From: an uncultured Ectothiorhodospiraceae bacterium
GTDB lineage: Bacteria > Pseudomonadota > Gammaproteobacteria > Nitrococcales > Nitrococcaceae
Length of the DNA stretch: 33,652 bases
NCBI GenBank assembly: GCA_913056385.1
Contig: CAJXND010000020.1
Span: 1 to 33,652 of the forward strand
Reading direction: 5' to 3'
The translations under genes were made by a program, and so were the position numbers. Shown piece after piece: positions 15,836 through 27,452 of the stretch. Below the pieces are notes generated by a model. The model did not search any database, was not told where the DNA came from, and saw only the letters and a program-made list of their open reading frames with translations. The number at the start of each line of letters is the position of its first letter. Positions within the stretch are counted from its first letter, which is position 1.

Positions 15836-18655
15836 TCAGGCAAAGCGCCGCACTTCGCCGTCACCTGTGACGTTGCTGACGCAGCGGCCGCACAGGGCCG
15901 GATGATCCGGGTCGGCGCCGACGTCTTCGCGACGGTGCCAGCAGCGCTCGCACTTGTCATGGCGGCTGGGCCGAACGCTGAAGCGAAAGCGCGTGCCATC
16001 GGGCAGATTCGCCGATTCGGCATGCTCATCGGCGGCCTCCAGCGGATGCACCCGTGCCGCGGAGGTGATGAGCAGGAAGCGCAGCTCGTCCCCGAGCACG
16101 CCCCAGCGGGTCGCCAGCGGCTCGGGGCAGTAGAGATCGACCTCTGCCTCGAGGGTGGCGCCGAGGACCTGGTCGTTGCGCAGGCGTTCGATGCGCTTCG
16201 CGACCACCTCGCGGAGGGCCAGGACTTCCTCCCAGAAGCCGCGGTCCATCAGCTCATCGTCCAGCGCGAACAGCCCGTCGTACCACTCCGTCTCCAGCGC
16301 TGTTCCGCTTCGCTCCCCCGGCAGATGTTCCCAGATCTCGTCGGCGGTAAAGGAGAGCACCGGCATGAGCCAGCGCACCAGCGCCTCGGCGATGTGCCAC
16401 ATGGCGGTCTGGGCGGAACGGCGGGCGATACTGTCGGCCTGGGTGGTGTACTGGCGATCCTTGATGACGTCCAGATAGAAGCCGCCCATGTCGAGAACGC
16501 AGAAGTGATGCACCCGCTGCGAGAGCTGGTGGAAGTCGAACCGGTGGGCATCCTCGATGAGCTTTTCCTGGAGGCGCTGCGCACGATCCACCGCCCAGCG
16601 ATCCAGCGCCAGCATGCGCTCCGGCGGCAGGGCGTTCACGGCCGGATCGAAGCCGGCCAGATTGGCGAGCAGGAAACGCGCGGTGTTGCGCAGCCGCCGG
16701 TAGGCATCCGCGGTGCGCTTGAGGATGTCGTCGGAGACGGCGATCTCGCCGGTGTAGTCCGACGAGGCCACCCAGAGGCGGAGGATGTCGGCCCCCAGGG
16801 CGTTCATGACCTCCTGCGGCGCAATCACATTGCCCCGCGACTTCGACATCTTGCGTCCCTGTTCGTCGACGGTGAACCCGTGGGTGAGGACGCCGTGGTA
16901 GGGCGGCTCGCCATTGATCATCATCGACGTGAGCAGCGATGACTGGAACCACCCCCGGTACTGATCGCTGCCCTCCAGGTAGAGATCCGCCGGCCACTGG
17001 AGATCATCACGGGCCCGCAACACCGTGGCATGCGTGGTACCGGAATCGAACCAGACATCAAGGATGTCGGTGACCTTCTGGTAGCGGTCGGCCTCGTCAC
17101 CCAGCAGCTCCGCGGGATCGAGCTCGAACCAGGCGTCAATGCCGTCCTGCTCCATGCGCTCGGCCACGGCCTCGATCAGCCGGTCGGTGTCAGGATGGGG
17201 CTCGCCGGTCTCGCGATCGATGAAAAGGGCAATCGGCACCCCCCAGTTGCGCTGCCGGGAGATACACCACTCCGGGCGGTTGCGCACCATCGCGGCCATG
17301 CGCTCCTCGCCCCAGTCGGGAAACCAGTCGACGCCGGGCAGCGCCGCCAGGGTCTTCTCGCGGACGTCTCCCGCTTCCAGGTTGAGGAACCACTGCGGCG
17401 TGGCGCGGAACAGGATCGGCGTCTTGTGCCGCCAGCAGTGGGGGTAGCTGTGGCGATAGGGCTCGTGATGAACCAGCGCCCGCGTGGCCTCCAGCCGCTC
17501 GACAATCGCCCGGTTGGCATCGAATACGAACTGGCCCTCGAACGCCCCGTTCAAAAATCGCCCGTCGTCACCGACGGGATTCTCCAGCGGCAGGTTGTAG
17601 CGCTGTCCCACCACGAAGTCGTCGGCACCATGCCCGGGGGCGGTATGCACCGCGCCGGTCCCGGCGTCGGTGGTCACATGTTCACCCAGAATGATGGGCA
17701 CATGGCGGTCGAGGAACGGGTGCTGCAGGCTGAGGCCCTCGAGCTGCCGGCCCGTGCAGCGCCCCGCGATGCCGTAGTGCTCGACACCGTAACGGGCCAG
17801 CGCCGCCTCGTGCAGCGCCTCGGCGAGCAGCACGAGCTCACGGCCGTGCTCCACCGAGATCAGCACGTAATCCAGCTCGGGATGCAGGGCAACGGCCTGA
17901 TTGGCAGGCAGCGTCCACGGGGTGGTGGTCCAGATGAGCACCGAGACCGGCGTATCCTCGGCATCCACCGTGGCGCCGCAGAGCCGGGCGAGGGCCTCAC
18001 CGTCCAGCGCCTGGAAGCGCACATCGATCGCGGGCGAGGTATGGTCCTCGTACTCCACCTCCGCCTCGGCAAGCGCCGATCCGCAATCGGTGCACCAGTG
18101 AACCGGCTTGTAGCCACGCTTGAGATGCCCCTTGCGGACGATGTCGCCGAGGGCGCGGAGGATGTTCGCCTCGGTCTCCGGGTTCATCGTCAGATAGGGA
18201 TGGGCCCAGTCACCGAGCACGCCCAGGCGCTGAAAATCCTCGCTCTGACCGGCCACCTGCTCGGCGGCGAACTCACGGCAGGCATCGCGGAAAGCCCGCG
18301 GCGAGACCGCCTCGCCGGCCTTGCCGATGGTCTGCTCGACCTTGTGTTCGATGGGCAGGCCATGACAGTCCCAACCCGGAACATAGACGGCGTCGAACCC
18401 ATCCAGACTGCGGCTCTTGACGATGATGTCCTTGAGGATCTTGTTGACGGCGTGGCCGATGTGGATGCTGCCGTTGGCATACGGCGGGCCGTCGTGGAGG
18501 ATGTAGCGGCGACGGCCATGGCGTTCGGCGCGCAGGCGCTCGTACACCCCCTCCTCGCGCCAGCGCGCCAGACGCCCGGGCTCGCTCCTGGCCAGGCCGG
18601 CACGCATGGGGAATGCGGTTTTCGGGAGATTGAGGGTGTCCTTGTAATCGCTCAC
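15836..18655 (-). CDS. ileS: Isoleucyl-tRNA synthetase
   Basis: Charges tRNA-Ile with isoleucine; 939 residues, normal for the bacterial enzyme. The class I motifs are HIGH at residues 65-68 and KMSKS near residue 603 ([10 protein letters not shown]). The editing domain lies between them ([15 protein letters not shown] and [15 protein letters not shown]). The C-terminal zinc site is CERCWHRR...[12 protein letters not shown] start four bases after the ribF stop gives the standard N-terminus ([18 protein letters not shown]). Confidence 0.98.
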   Translation of the reverse strand: MSDYKDTLNLPKTAFPMRAGLARSEPGRLARWREEGVYERLRAERHGRRRYILHDGPPYANGSIHIGHAVNKILKDIIVKSRSLDGFDAVYVPGWDCHGLPIEHKVEQTIGKAGEAVSPRAFRDACREFAAEQVAGQSEDFQRLGVLGDWAHPYLTMNPETEANILRALGDIVRKGHLKRGYKPVHWCTDCGSALAEAEVEYEDHTSPAIDVRFQALDGEALARLCGATVDAEDTPVSVLIWTTTPWTLPANQAVALHPELDYVLISVEHGRELVLLAEALHEAALARYGVEHYGIAGRCTGRQLEGLSLQHPFLDRHVPIILGEHVTTDAGTGAVHTAPGHGADDFVVGQRYNLPLENPVGDDGRFLNGAFEGQFVFDANRAIVERLEATRALVHHEPYRHSYPHCWRHKTPILFRATPQWFLNLEAGDVREKTLAALPGVDWFPDWGEERMAAMVRNRPEWCISRQRNWGVPIALFIDRETGEPHPDTDRLIEAVAERMEQDGIDAWFELDPAELLGDEADRYQKVTDILDVWFDSGTTHATVLRARDDLQWPADLYLEGSDQYRGWFQSSLLTSMMINGEPPYHGVLTHGFTVDEQGRKMSKSRGNVIAPQEVMNALGADILRLWVASSDYTGEIAVSDDILKRTADAYRRLRNTARFLLANLAGFDPAVNALPPERMLALDRWAVDRAQRLQEKLIEDAHRFDFHQLSQRVHHFCVLDMGGFYLDVIKDRQYTTQADSIARRSAQTAMWHIAEALVRWLMPVLSFTADEIWEHLPGERSGTALETEWYDGLFALDDELMDRGFWEEVLALREVVAKRIERLRNDQVLGATLEAEVDLYCPEPLATRWGVLGDELRFLLITSAARVHPLEAADEHAESANLPDGTRFRFSVRPSRHDKCERCWHRREDVGADPDHPALCGRCVSNVTGDGEVRRFA

Positions 18656-18659
18656 GGAT

Positions 18660-19613
18660 TCATCCTGCAGTGTTTGCCTTCAGATAGCCGTGGTCCTGGA
18701 ACCACGCCCGAGCCGCGGTCACATCCGCGGCGATCTGTTCTTTCAGGGCCTCCAGCCCGTCGAAACGCTCTTCGCCCCGCTGCCAGGCCAGGAACTCGAC
18801 ATCGATGGTGCGGCCGTATAGATCGCCGGAGAAGTCCAGCAGATAGGTCTCGAGCAGCGTCTCGACACCGTTGACCGTTGGCCGGGTTCCCAGACTGGCC
18901 ACGCCGGGACGGATCCCGCCGAGACCATGAACGGCGACGTTGAATATCCCTCGCATCGGCGGCGGGTGCTGACCGAAGCGGATATTGGCCGTGGGCCAGC
19001 CCAACTGGCGGCCCAGCGCCTCGCCGCGGACCACCCGGCCTGAGATTCGCAGCCGGCGCCCGAGCAGTATTTCGGCGGTGGACAGGTCACCCTGGGCCAG
19101 CGCCTCGCGGATGCGCGTACTGCTCACCCGGGCATCGCCATCGCTCACCGTCGGCATCCGCTCCAGCTCGAAGCCCTGCGTCTCGGCGGCGCGCTGAAGC
19201 ATGGCAAAGTCACCTCGACGCCGGTGCCCGAAGCGGAAGTCATCGCCCACCATGAGGAACCGCACGTCCAGGGCATCCACCAGCAATCTCTGGATGAAAT
19301 CCTCCGCCGGCTCGGCGGCCAGGCGGCCATCGAAGCGCAGGCACAGCGTCCGCTCCACGCCCAGCGAGCGCAGTACGCGCAGCTTGTCGCGCAGCCGCAT
19401 GATGCGGCCGGGGGCCCGGTCGGGCATGAAGAACTCACGCGGCTGCGGCTCGAACAGGATCACCGTGGTGGGCAGGCCCAGCCGATGCCCGGCCGCATGC
19501 AGCGACTCGATGACGGCCTGATGCCCCCGGTGGATACCGTCGAAGTTGCCGATGGTGGCGACGCAGGGGCGGTGCCTTTCATGCAGATTGTACGCGCCTC
19601 TGACGAGTTCCAT
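18660..19613 (-). CDS. ribF: Bifunctional riboflavin kinase/FAD synthetase
   Basis: Makes FMN and FAD from riboflavin; 317 residues. The N-terminal FAD synthetase domain has the nucleotidyl-transferase motif [13 protein letters not shown] at about residues 20-32 and the later SSTRIREAL. The C-terminal flavokinase domain has [20 protein letters not shown] and [16 protein letters not shown] 19613 gives the usual RibF start ([10 protein letters not shown]); a TTG at 19640 would add nine residues. No FMN riboswitch is visible upstream. It is co-directional with murJ (67 bases before) and ileS (four bases after). Confidence 0.96.
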   Translation of the reverse strand: MELVRGAYNLHERHRPCVATIGNFDGIHRGHQAVIESLHAAGHRLGLPTTVILFEPQPREFFMPDRAPGRIMRLRDKLRVLRSLGVERTLCLRFDGRLAAEPAEDFIQRLLVDALDVRFLMVGDDFRFGHRRRGDFAMLQRAAETQGFELERMPTVSDGDARVSSTRIREALAQGDLSTAEILLGRRLRISGRVVRGEALGRQLGWPTANIRFGQHPPPMRGIFNVAVHGLGGIRPGVASLGTRPTVNGVETLLETYLLDFSGDLYGRTIDVEFLAWQRGEERFDGLEALKEQIAADVTAARAWFQDHGYLKANTAG

Positions 19614-19680
19614 GCCCTCTACTCGCGAAAATCCCGGCAAAACCGGCAGTATACGGCAGCAACCCGCGCTTGAGCCATGC

Positions 19681-21237
19681 TCATGCCCGGGGCTCGCGCA
19701 GCTGCGCCGGGCGCACGCCCAGCAGCCAGAGCGTCATGAAATAGACTGCCACGCCGATGGCAATCACTCCCGCCAGCGCCATGACGCGGCCGGCCACACC
19801 GGCGTCCAGCCAGAAAGCCTGCTGCCGCGCCGGCCACTGCAGCACCAATCCCAGCACGAGCGCGCTGGCCATCACCCGAGTGCTCAGCCAGCGCCAGCCC
19901 GTCAGCGGCCGATACACACCGGCAAGGCGCAGCCCGCGATAGAGGAGTCCGGCATTGACCCAGGCGGCCAGACCGGTGGCCAGGGCAAGGCCGGCATGAG
20001 CCACGCCCGTGTCGAACATCAGCCACACCAGGGACACACTGAGCACCATGTTCACCAGCATGGCGATGACCGCACAGCGCACCGGTCCGCGGGTGTCCTG
20101 GCGGGAGAAATAGCCGGGCACCAGCACCTTGACCAGCACAAACCCGAACAACCCCAGGCCATAGGCCATCAGGCTCCAGCTCGCCGCGCGAACGTCGGCG
20201 GCATCGAATGCCCCGTAACCGAAGAGCGTGGCCAGCAGCGGCCCTGCCAGCACGACCAGTCCGACGGTGGCCGGCAGGATGATCACCAGCGCCAGGCGCA
20301 GCGCCCAGTCCAGCGTCGCGTTGAAACCGGCCGGGCTCGCCGCCGCATGCTCGGCCGAGAGGCGGGGCAGGATCACGGTGCCCAGCGCGATACCGAAGAC
20401 GCCCAGGGGGAATTCCATGAGCCGGTCGGACCAGTAGAGCCAGCTGATGGACCCCACCACCAGGAACGAGGCCAGGATCGTATCCAGCAATAGATTGATC
20501 TGCTGGACCGAGGTACTGAAGAGGGTCGGTCCCATCAGCCGGAGGATGCGTCGCACGCCGGGATCGCGCCAGTCCGGCCGTGGCCGGGTCAGCGCGCCGC
20601 GGCGCCATACGAACGGCAGCTGGAGCAGCAACTGCAGCACACCGGCCACGGGCACCGCCAGCGCCAGGGCCAGCACGCCGGTCTCCAGGCGCGGGGCCAG
20701 CCACACCGCCGCGGCAATCAGGCAGAGGTTGAGAAGCACCGGCGCAAAGGCCGGCGGGCCGAACTCACCATACGTGTTGAGGACGGCGGCGGCCGCTGCC
20801 GTGAGCGCAATCAACAGCAGATAGGGAAAGGTCAGGCGCAGCATCTCCGTGGCCAGCGCCAGCTGCTCGGGCTGATCGATGAAACCGGGGGCGAATACGC
20901 GCACCAGCCCCGGCGATCCCAGTACCGCCAGCACGGTGATGGCCAGCAGCACCAGCCCCAGGCAACCGGTCACCCGGCCGAACAGGGCCCTCACCGCGGC
21001 GTCGCCCCCCGCCTGGCGGGCGTCGGCAAGCACCGGGACGAACGCCTGCTGGAATGCTCCCTCGGCAAACAGGCGGCGCAGGAAGTTGGGAATCTTGAAG
21101 GCGACGAAGAAGGCGTCCGTTGCCGCCGAGGGGCCGAACACCACGCCGAGCACGATGTCCCGTATCAGCCCCATCACCCGCGACAGCATGGTCCAGCTGC
21201 CGAAGGTCATGACCGACTGCCAGAGTCCCTTTCGCAA
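19681..21237 (-). CDS. murJ: Lipid II flippase MurJ
   Basis: Moves lipid II across the inner membrane for peptidoglycan synthesis (MOP superfamily); 518 residues with about 14 hydrophobic segments. The N-terminal family motif is SRVMGLIRDIVLGVVFG, with the essential Arg-Asp, followed by FFVAFKIPNFLRRLFAEGAFQQAFVPV. The start is a TTG at 21237, preceded by a G-rich AAAGGGG ribosome site; the next in-frame ATG would remove nine residues. It is divergent from rpsT, as in many Gammaproteobacteria. Confidence 0.96.
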   Translation of the reverse strand: MRKGLWQSVMTFGSWTMLSRVMGLIRDIVLGVVFGPSAATDAFFVAFKIPNFLRRLFAEGAFQQAFVPVLADARQAGGDAAVRALFGRVTGCLGLVLLAITVLAVLGSPGLVRVFAPGFIDQPEQLALATEMLRLTFPYLLLIALTAAAAAVLNTYGEFGPPAFAPVLLNLCLIAAAVWLAPRLETGVLALALAVPVAGVLQLLLQLPFVWRRGALTRPRPDWRDPGVRRILRLMGPTLFSTSVQQINLLLDTILASFLVVGSISWLYWSDRLMEFPLGVFGIALGTVILPRLSAEHAAASPAGFNATLDWALRLALVIILPATVGLVVLAGPLLATLFGYGAFDAADVRAASWSLMAYGLGLFGFVLVKVLVPGYFSRQDTRGPVRCAVIAMLVNMVLSVSLVWLMFDTGVAHAGLALATGLAAWVNAGLLYRGLRLAGVYRPLTGWRWLSTRVMASALVLGLVLQWPARQQAFWLDAGVAGRVMALAGVIAIGVAVYFMTLWLLGVRPAQLREPRA

Positions 21238-21282
21238 TGATGCCCCTTTCAGCCCGAGGACCGGCGCAAGGGCCGGTTGTGG

Positions 21283-21311
21283 TTGACATTCCCACGGAAG
21301 ATTCGCATATT
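21283..21311 (+). promoter_or_regulatory. Sigma-70 promoter of rpsT
   Basis: A perfect -35 (TTGACA, 21283-21288) is followed after 17 bp by CATATT (21306-21311), which matches four of six -10 bases. The predicted transcript would start about 35-40 bases before the rpsT UUG codon. Confidence 0.75.
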
Positions 21312-21354
21312 ACCGCTCTTTTCTTCGAGACAGACACTCAACAGGAGCAGCACG

Positions 21355-21618
21355 TTGGCCAACATCGCCTCCGCCAGGAAACGCGCCCGCCAGGCCGAGC
21401 ATCGGCGTCGTCACAATCAGGCCCGCCGGTCGATGATGCGCACCAAGCTCAAGTTGGTGACGGCCGCGATCGCAAAAGGCGACAAGGCCGCTGCCGAGTC
21501 CGCCTACAATGAAGCCGTGCCGGTCCTTGACCGGATGGCGACCCGCGGGGTCATCCACAAGAACAAGGCAGCGCGGCACAAGAGCCGCCTCGCCCAGCAG
21601 ATCAAGGCCCTCGCCTGA
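21355..21618 (+). CDS. rpsT: 30S ribosomal protein S20
   Basis: Binds 16S rRNA in the small subunit; 87 residues, rich in Lys and Arg. The N-terminus ([26 protein letters not shown]) and the [11 protein letters not shown] and [15 protein letters not shown] blocks are typical. The start is a TTG at 21355 with AGGAG nine bases upstream. E. coli rpsT also starts with UUG, which is linked to its translational autoregulation; the same control is plausible here. Confidence 0.96.
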   Translation: MANIASARKRARQAEHRRRHNQARRSMMRTKLKLVTAAIAKGDKAAAESAYNEAVPVLDRMATRGVIHKNKAARHKSRLAQQIKALA

Positions 21619-21629
21619 CCGCTGCCGGC

Positions 21630-21651
21630 GTGCGCGCCGCAACGGCGCGCA

Positions 21652-21652
<1 letters not shown>
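21630..21652. terminator. GC hairpin between convergent rpsT and proB
   Basis: Perfect 10-bp stem with loop CAA: arms GTGCGCGCCG (21630-21639) and CGGCGCGCAC (21643-21652). It lies between the convergent stops of rpsT and proB and could serve both strands. There is no T run on either side, so it may block decay or assist termination rather than terminate alone. Confidence 0.5.
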
Positions 21653-23806
<2,154 letters not shown>

Positions 23807-23825
23807 CTATCCGTCCGCCGCAATC

Positions 23826-23850
23826 AAAAAGCCCCGCTCGCGGCGGGGCT
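23826..23850 (-). terminator. Rho-independent terminator after rpmA
   Basis: On the minus strand an 8-bp GC stem (AGCCCCGC with GCGGGGCT, 23830-23850) and a 5-base loop are followed directly by a run of five T (complement of 23826-23830). It lies between the rpmA stop and the obgE start, so it should reduce read-through into obgE-proB. Confidence 0.85.
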
Positions 23851-23876
23851 GGTTCAGGGCGCTGGGGGCGCTGGCA

Positions 23877-24137
23877 TCAGCCCGCCGGCTGAACGCTGAC
23901 CATGCGCCGCTTGTGCGGGCCCTTGCGGGCGAACACGACCTGGCCGTCGACCTTGGCGAAGAGCGTGTGGTCGTTGCCGACACCGACGTTCTCGCCGGCA
24001 TGGAAGTGCGTCCCGCGCTGGCGAACCAGGATATTACCGGCAATCACCGCCTGACCCCCAAAACGCTTGACACCAAGCCGCTTCGATTGCGAATCGCGAC
24101 CATTGCGTGTGCTGCCGCCTGCCTTTTTATGTGCCAT
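23877..24137 (-). CDS. rpmA: 50S ribosomal protein L27
   Basis: Large-subunit protein near the peptidyl-transferase centre; 86 residues. It starts [20 protein letters not shown] and contains [29 protein letters not shown] and GKDHTLFA-like [12 protein letters not shown], as in gammaproteobacterial L27. There is no cleavable N-terminal extension of the Firmicutes kind. The frame is open far upstream through rplU, but ATG 24137 is the family start. It follows rplU by 31 bases. Confidence 0.97.
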   Translation of the reverse strand: MAHKKAGGSTRNGRDSQSKRLGVKRFGGQAVIAGNILVRQRGTHFHAGENVGVGNDHTLFAKVDGQVVFARKGPHKRRMVSVQPAG

Positions 24138-24168
24138 GAGTAGTGTCTCCGTTGTCGGGCTGCTGCGA

Positions 24169-24483
24169 TCAACCGGCCTGGATGCCGGTGATGCGGACCT
24201 CGGTGTAGGGCTGACGGTGACCGTAGTGGCGCTGATAGTCCTGGCGGCGCTTGAACTTGACCACCTCGATCTTGCGCTCACGGCCCTGCGAGACGACCTC
24301 GGCGGAAACCCGTCCGCCGTCGAGGCGGGGCGTTCCGACCTGAACGTCATCGCCGTCGGCAACGAGCAGGACCTCGTCGAAATCCACGGTATCGCCGGCC
24401 TCGGCGTTCAGTTTCTCGACCCGCAGCACGTCGCCCTCGGCGACCCGGTACTGTTTGCCACCCGACTTGATAACCGCGTACAT
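24169..24483 (-). CDS. rplU: 50S ribosomal protein L21
   Basis: Binds 23S rRNA; 104 residues, the usual length. It starts [18 protein letters not shown] and ends with [28 protein letters not shown], both diagnostic. ATG 24483 was chosen because upstream in-frame codons run through the promoter. It is first of rplU-rpmA. Confidence 0.97.
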   Translation of the reverse strand: MYAVIKSGGKQYRVAEGDVLRVEKLNAEAGDTVDFDEVLLVADGDDVQVGTPRLDGGRVSAEVVSQGRERKIEVVKFKRRQDYQRHYGHRQPYTEVRITGIQAG

Positions 24484-24519
24484 CTGAAAGACTCCAGGGC
24501 GTTGATCCAAAGCCGCGAA

Positions 24520-24548
24520 ATGATAGCCGCATTCCCGTTGCCGGTCAA
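24520..24548 (-). promoter_or_regulatory. Sigma-70 promoter of rplU-rpmA
   Basis: On the minus strand, TTGACC (24543-24548) and TATCAT (24520-24525) are separated by 17 bp; both match the consensus in five of six bases. The start codon is 37 bases beyond the -10. Confidence 0.8.
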
Positions 24549-24567
24549 CGCACCGCGGCGGCTGCGC

Positions 24568-24596
24568 TTGACACCCCCTAGTCCCCTTCCTAGCAT
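24568..24596 (+). promoter_or_regulatory. Sigma-70 promoter of the polyprenyl synthase gene
   Basis: A perfect -35 (TTGACA, 24568-24573) and TAGCAT (24591-24596, four of six) are separated by 17 bp. Its -35 stands 19 bp from that of the divergent rplU promoter, a back-to-back arrangement. Confidence 0.7.
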
Positions 24597-24632
24597 CGCG
24601 CATTCCACCCTTATTATCGGGATCCCATCCGG

Positions 24633-25610
24633 ATGGACATAGCCGCCATACGTGAGCGCACTGCGGGCGACATGACCGCCGTCGACCGCATCATCAAGGC
24701 GCGGCTGCAGTCCGACGTTGCCCTGATCAATCAGCTGGGTCACTACATCATCGGCGGTGGCGGCAAGCGGCTGCGCCCCATGGTAACCCTGCTCATGGCG
24801 CGTGCCGCAGGCCATGCGCCGAATGACGAACGGCATGCCCTGCTCGGTGCCACGGTGGAGCTCATCCACACCGCCACACTGCTTCACGACGACGTGGTGG
24901 ACGAATCCGCGGTACGCCGGGGCCGGGATACCGCCAATCAGATCTGGGGTAACGAGGCCAGTGTGCTGGTCGGCGATTTCCTCTACACCCGTGCCTTCGA
25001 GATGATGGTGGAGCTCGATGACAAGACCGTCATGGCGGTTTTCTCACGCACGACCAATCGCATCGCGGAAGGCGAGGTCATGCAGCTCATGCATGTGCAT
25101 GATCCGGATGTAACCGAGTCCCGCTATCATGAAGTGATCTACCGCAAGACGGCGGTTCTCTTCGAGGCGGGTTGCCGCCTGGCGGCCGAGCTGGCCCGGC
25201 CCGGGGACGAAACGGCGATCCGCGCCGCGGCGGACTACGGCCGTCATCTCGGTATCGCCTTCCAGCTGGCGGACGATGCCCTCGACTACGACGGCAGCGC
25301 CGAGGCCATCGGCAAGAATATCGGCGACGATCTGGCCGAGGGTAAACCGACGCTGCCGCTGATCCACTGCATGGCCAACGCCGATGAGGCCGGACGCGCG
25401 ATGCTGCGCTCGGCCATCGAGGACGGCGGCCGGGGCAGGATAGATGCCGTCGCTGACGCGATTGCGCGCACCGGGTCGATTGCCTATACTCGCGCCCTTG
25501 CCGAGCAGGAAGCCGAGTATGCCGAGCGCGCGCTCGAGGCATTTCCCGACAGCGACTTCCGCACGGCACTGGGATCGCTGGCCCGGTTCGCGGTGGGCCG
25601 CAATCACTGA
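24633..25610 (+). CDS. ispB: Polyprenyl (octaprenyl-type) diphosphate synthase
   Basis: Makes the long isoprenoid side chain of ubiquinone or menaquinone by chain extension with IPP; 325 residues. The first Asp-rich motif is DDVVD (86-90) and the second DDALD (214-218); GGGGKRLRP (41-49) and RRGRDTANQIWG are also typical. It is divergent from rplU, the conserved gammaproteobacterial arrangement for ispB. The exact chain length cannot be told from sequence by eye. A tRNA-Pro gene follows by eight bases. Confidence 0.94.
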   Translation: MDIAAIRERTAGDMTAVDRIIKARLQSDVALINQLGHYIIGGGGKRLRPMVTLLMARAAGHAPNDERHALLGATVELIHTATLLHDDVVDESAVRRGRDTANQIWGNEASVLVGDFLYTRAFEMMVELDDKTVMAVFSRTTNRIAEGEVMQLMHVHDPDVTESRYHEVIYRKTAVLFEAGCRLAAELARPGDETAIRAAADYGRHLGIAFQLADDALDYDGSAEAIGKNIGDDLAEGKPTLPLIHCMANADEAGRAMLRSAIEDGGRGRIDAVADAIARTGSIAYTRALAEQEAEYAERALEAFPDSDFRTALGSLARFAVGRNH

Positions 25611-25618
25611 ACAGCGTT

Positions 25619-25695
25619 CGGGGTGTAGCTCAGCTTGGTAGAGCACTGTCTTCGGGAGGCAGGAGTCGCTGGTTCGAATCCAGTCACCCCGACCA
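25619..25695 (+). tRNA. tRNA-Pro (anticodon CGG)
   Basis: Acceptor arms CGGGGTG and CACCCCG pair fully, followed by discriminator A and encoded CCA. The D arm has AGCTCAGCTTGGTAGAGC. The anticodon stem CTGTC/GGCAG, which contains one T-G pair, flanks the loop TTCGGGA (anticodon CGG). The T arm is CTGGTTCGAATCCAG. It decodes CCG. Confidence 0.97.
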
Positions 25696-25811
25696 GATCT
25701 TTCCTCCGCTGGCCGATCAGCAAAGCCTGAGCGTTCTGCGACGCCGATCACGGTCGGACGGTCCTGTCCCATCCCATACTGCGCATCCGCCAAGCGGAAA
25801 CGGAGCGCAGA

Positions 25812-27452
25812 ATGGATGCCGTCGTGCATCGACCCACACTGGCCCGCCGGCTCGTCAAGCAGGGGGCCCTGGGCGCCGCCCAGGCGGATCGCATCGTTGC
25901 CGAGGCGCGACGTACCGGCCGCCCCCTCATCCGCCAGCTCCTCGACAGCGGCATGCTGGCCCCCGCCACGATCGCTGACGCCGCAGCCGACGCGTTCGGC
26001 ATGGAGCGCGTGAGTGGCGCGGAACTGGAGCCGGATCCGGCGCTGCTCCAGCGTATCGACCCCGAGATCATTCGCCGTCACCAGGCCCTGCCCCTCGAGC
26101 GGCAGGGCGGCATGCTGAGGGTGGCGGTATCCGATCCGGCCAACGTCGCCGCGCTCAATGAGCTGCGCTTTCACACCGATCTGCCTGTCGAGCCCGTTCT
26201 GGCGGATGACGATAGGCTCACGGCCCGAATCGCCACCTTGGGCGGCGGCGTTGAGGCACTGGGCCGGGAGCTGGCCTCGGCACCTCGAGCGGAGACCGAG
26301 GTTCGGGACGGCACCGGCAGTCCGCCGGAGGATGACACGCCGGTCATCCGCTATATCAACGAACTGTTGCGCCGGGCGATTCGCGAACAGGCCTCGGATA
26401 TCCATCTGGAGCCCTTCGAGGCCCATTGCCGGGTGCGCTTTCGCCGGGACGGCCTGCTCCAGGAGGTGGCCCACCCGCCCGTGGACATGGCCGACCGGCT
26501 GGTGGCGCGGCTCAAGGTCATGGCACGGATGGACATTGCCGAGCGCCGCCTGCCCCAGGACGGACGCCTGCGCGTGGACACCGATGATGGCGAGGCCGTG
26601 GATTTCCGTGTCAGCACGGTGCCGACCCTGTTCGGAGAGAAGCTCGTCCTGCGCCTGCTCGACTCCGCGACCGCCGCTCTGGGTCTCGAGGCACTGGGTC
26701 TCGAGGCCGATCAGCTGGCCGCCTACCGCGCCGCAATCGACCGGCCCCACGGCATGATTCTGGTAACCGGGCCAACGGGCTCGGGCAAGACCGTCACGCT
26801 CTACAGCGCCCTGCAGCAGCTCAATCACAGCAGCCGCAACATCCTCACAGTCGAGGATCCGGTGGAAATCAAGCTCCCCGGCATCAATCAGATCTCGGTG
26901 AACAGCCGGATCGGGCTGGATTTTCCCGAAACCCTGCGGGCCTTTTTGCGCCAGGACCCCGACATCATGATGGTCGGCGAAATCCGCGATCGTGAAACCG
27001 CGGAAATCGCCATCAAGGCTGCCCAGACCGGGCACCTCGTCCTCTCCACCCTGCATACCAACGACGCACCGGGCGCGATCACACGCCTGGTCAACATGGG
27101 CATCCCACGCTGGAATATCGCCGCATCGGTGATCCTGGTAAGCGCCCAACGGCTGGTTCGCCGCCTCTGCCCGCACTGCCGCAGGCCGGCGCGGATTCCG
27201 CCGGACGGACAGTTCTTCGAGGCGGCCGGCTGCCACCGATGCCTGAACGGCTACCGGGGTCGGCTGGGGATTCATGAGGTCATGCCCATGACCGACGCCA
27301 TCATCACCCGAATCCTTCAGAACGATCGGGGCACGACCCTCGCCGACGACCTCTGCGCCACCGGGCTGCAGAGCCTGCGCGATGCAGGGCTGGCAAAGGC
27401 CGCTCAGGGCCTGACCAGTCTCGGCGAGATCGACCGGGTTACCAGAGGATGA
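25812..27452 (+). CDS. pilB: Type IV pilus extension ATPase PilB
   Basis: Cytoplasmic hexameric ATPase that drives pilus extension; 546 residues. The N-terminal region (about 1-150) is the GspE/PilB N domain. The core has Walker A GPTGSGKT near residue 320, the Asp box around EDPVEIKLPGINQ, Walker B (DPDIMMVGEIRDRETAEIA) and the His box (GHLVLSTLHTND). A zinc tetra-Cys motif (CPHCRR...CHRCLNGYRGR) follows. The order pilB-pilC-pilD favours a pilus rather than a type II secretion role. Its stop overlaps the pilC ATG. The 116 bases between tRNA-Pro and pilB show no clear promoter. Confidence 0.95.
   Translation: MDAVVHRPTLARRLVKQGALGAAQADRIVAEARRTGRPLIRQLLDSGMLAPATIADAAADAFGMERVSGAELEPDPALLQRIDPEIIRRHQALPLERQGGMLRVAVSDPANVAALNELRFHTDLPVEPVLADDDRLTARIATLGGGVEALGRELASAPRAETEVRDGTGSPPEDDTPVIRYINELLRRAIREQASDIHLEPFEAHCRVRFRRDGLLQEVAHPPVDMADRLVARLKVMARMDIAERRLPQDGRLRVDTDDGEAVDFRVSTVPTLFGEKLVLRLLDSATAALGLEALGLEADQLAAYRAAIDRPHGMILVTGPTGSGKTVTLYSALQQLNHSSRNILTVEDPVEIKLPGINQISVNSRIGLDFPETLRAFLRQDPDIMMVGEIRDRETAEIAIKAAQTGHLVLSTLHTNDAPGAITRLVNMGIPRWNIAASVILVSAQRLVRRLCPHCRRPARIPPDGQFFEAAGCHRCLNGYRGRLGIHEVMPMTDAIITRILQNDRGTTLADDLCATGLQSLRDAGLAKAAQGLTSLGEIDRVTRG

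Noticed and set aside
17030-18874. A 614-codon open frame on the plus strand opposite ileS
   Set aside because: Shadow of ileS codon bias; no recognisable motif.
19614-19680. FMN riboswitch before ribF
   Set aside because: The 67-base gap is too short and lacks the conserved RFN helices; only a small CCGG-based hairpin is present.
23877-24362. 161-codon open frame including L27 with a 75-residue N-terminal extension
   Set aside because: The extension runs through rplU in another frame; L27 begins at its usual MAHKKAGG.
25044-27275. A 743-codon open frame on the minus strand opposite ispB, tRNA-Pro and pilB
   Set aside because: It is antisense to two well-recognised proteins and a tRNA, has no family motifs, and is the kind of stop-free shadow expected in GC-rich DNA.
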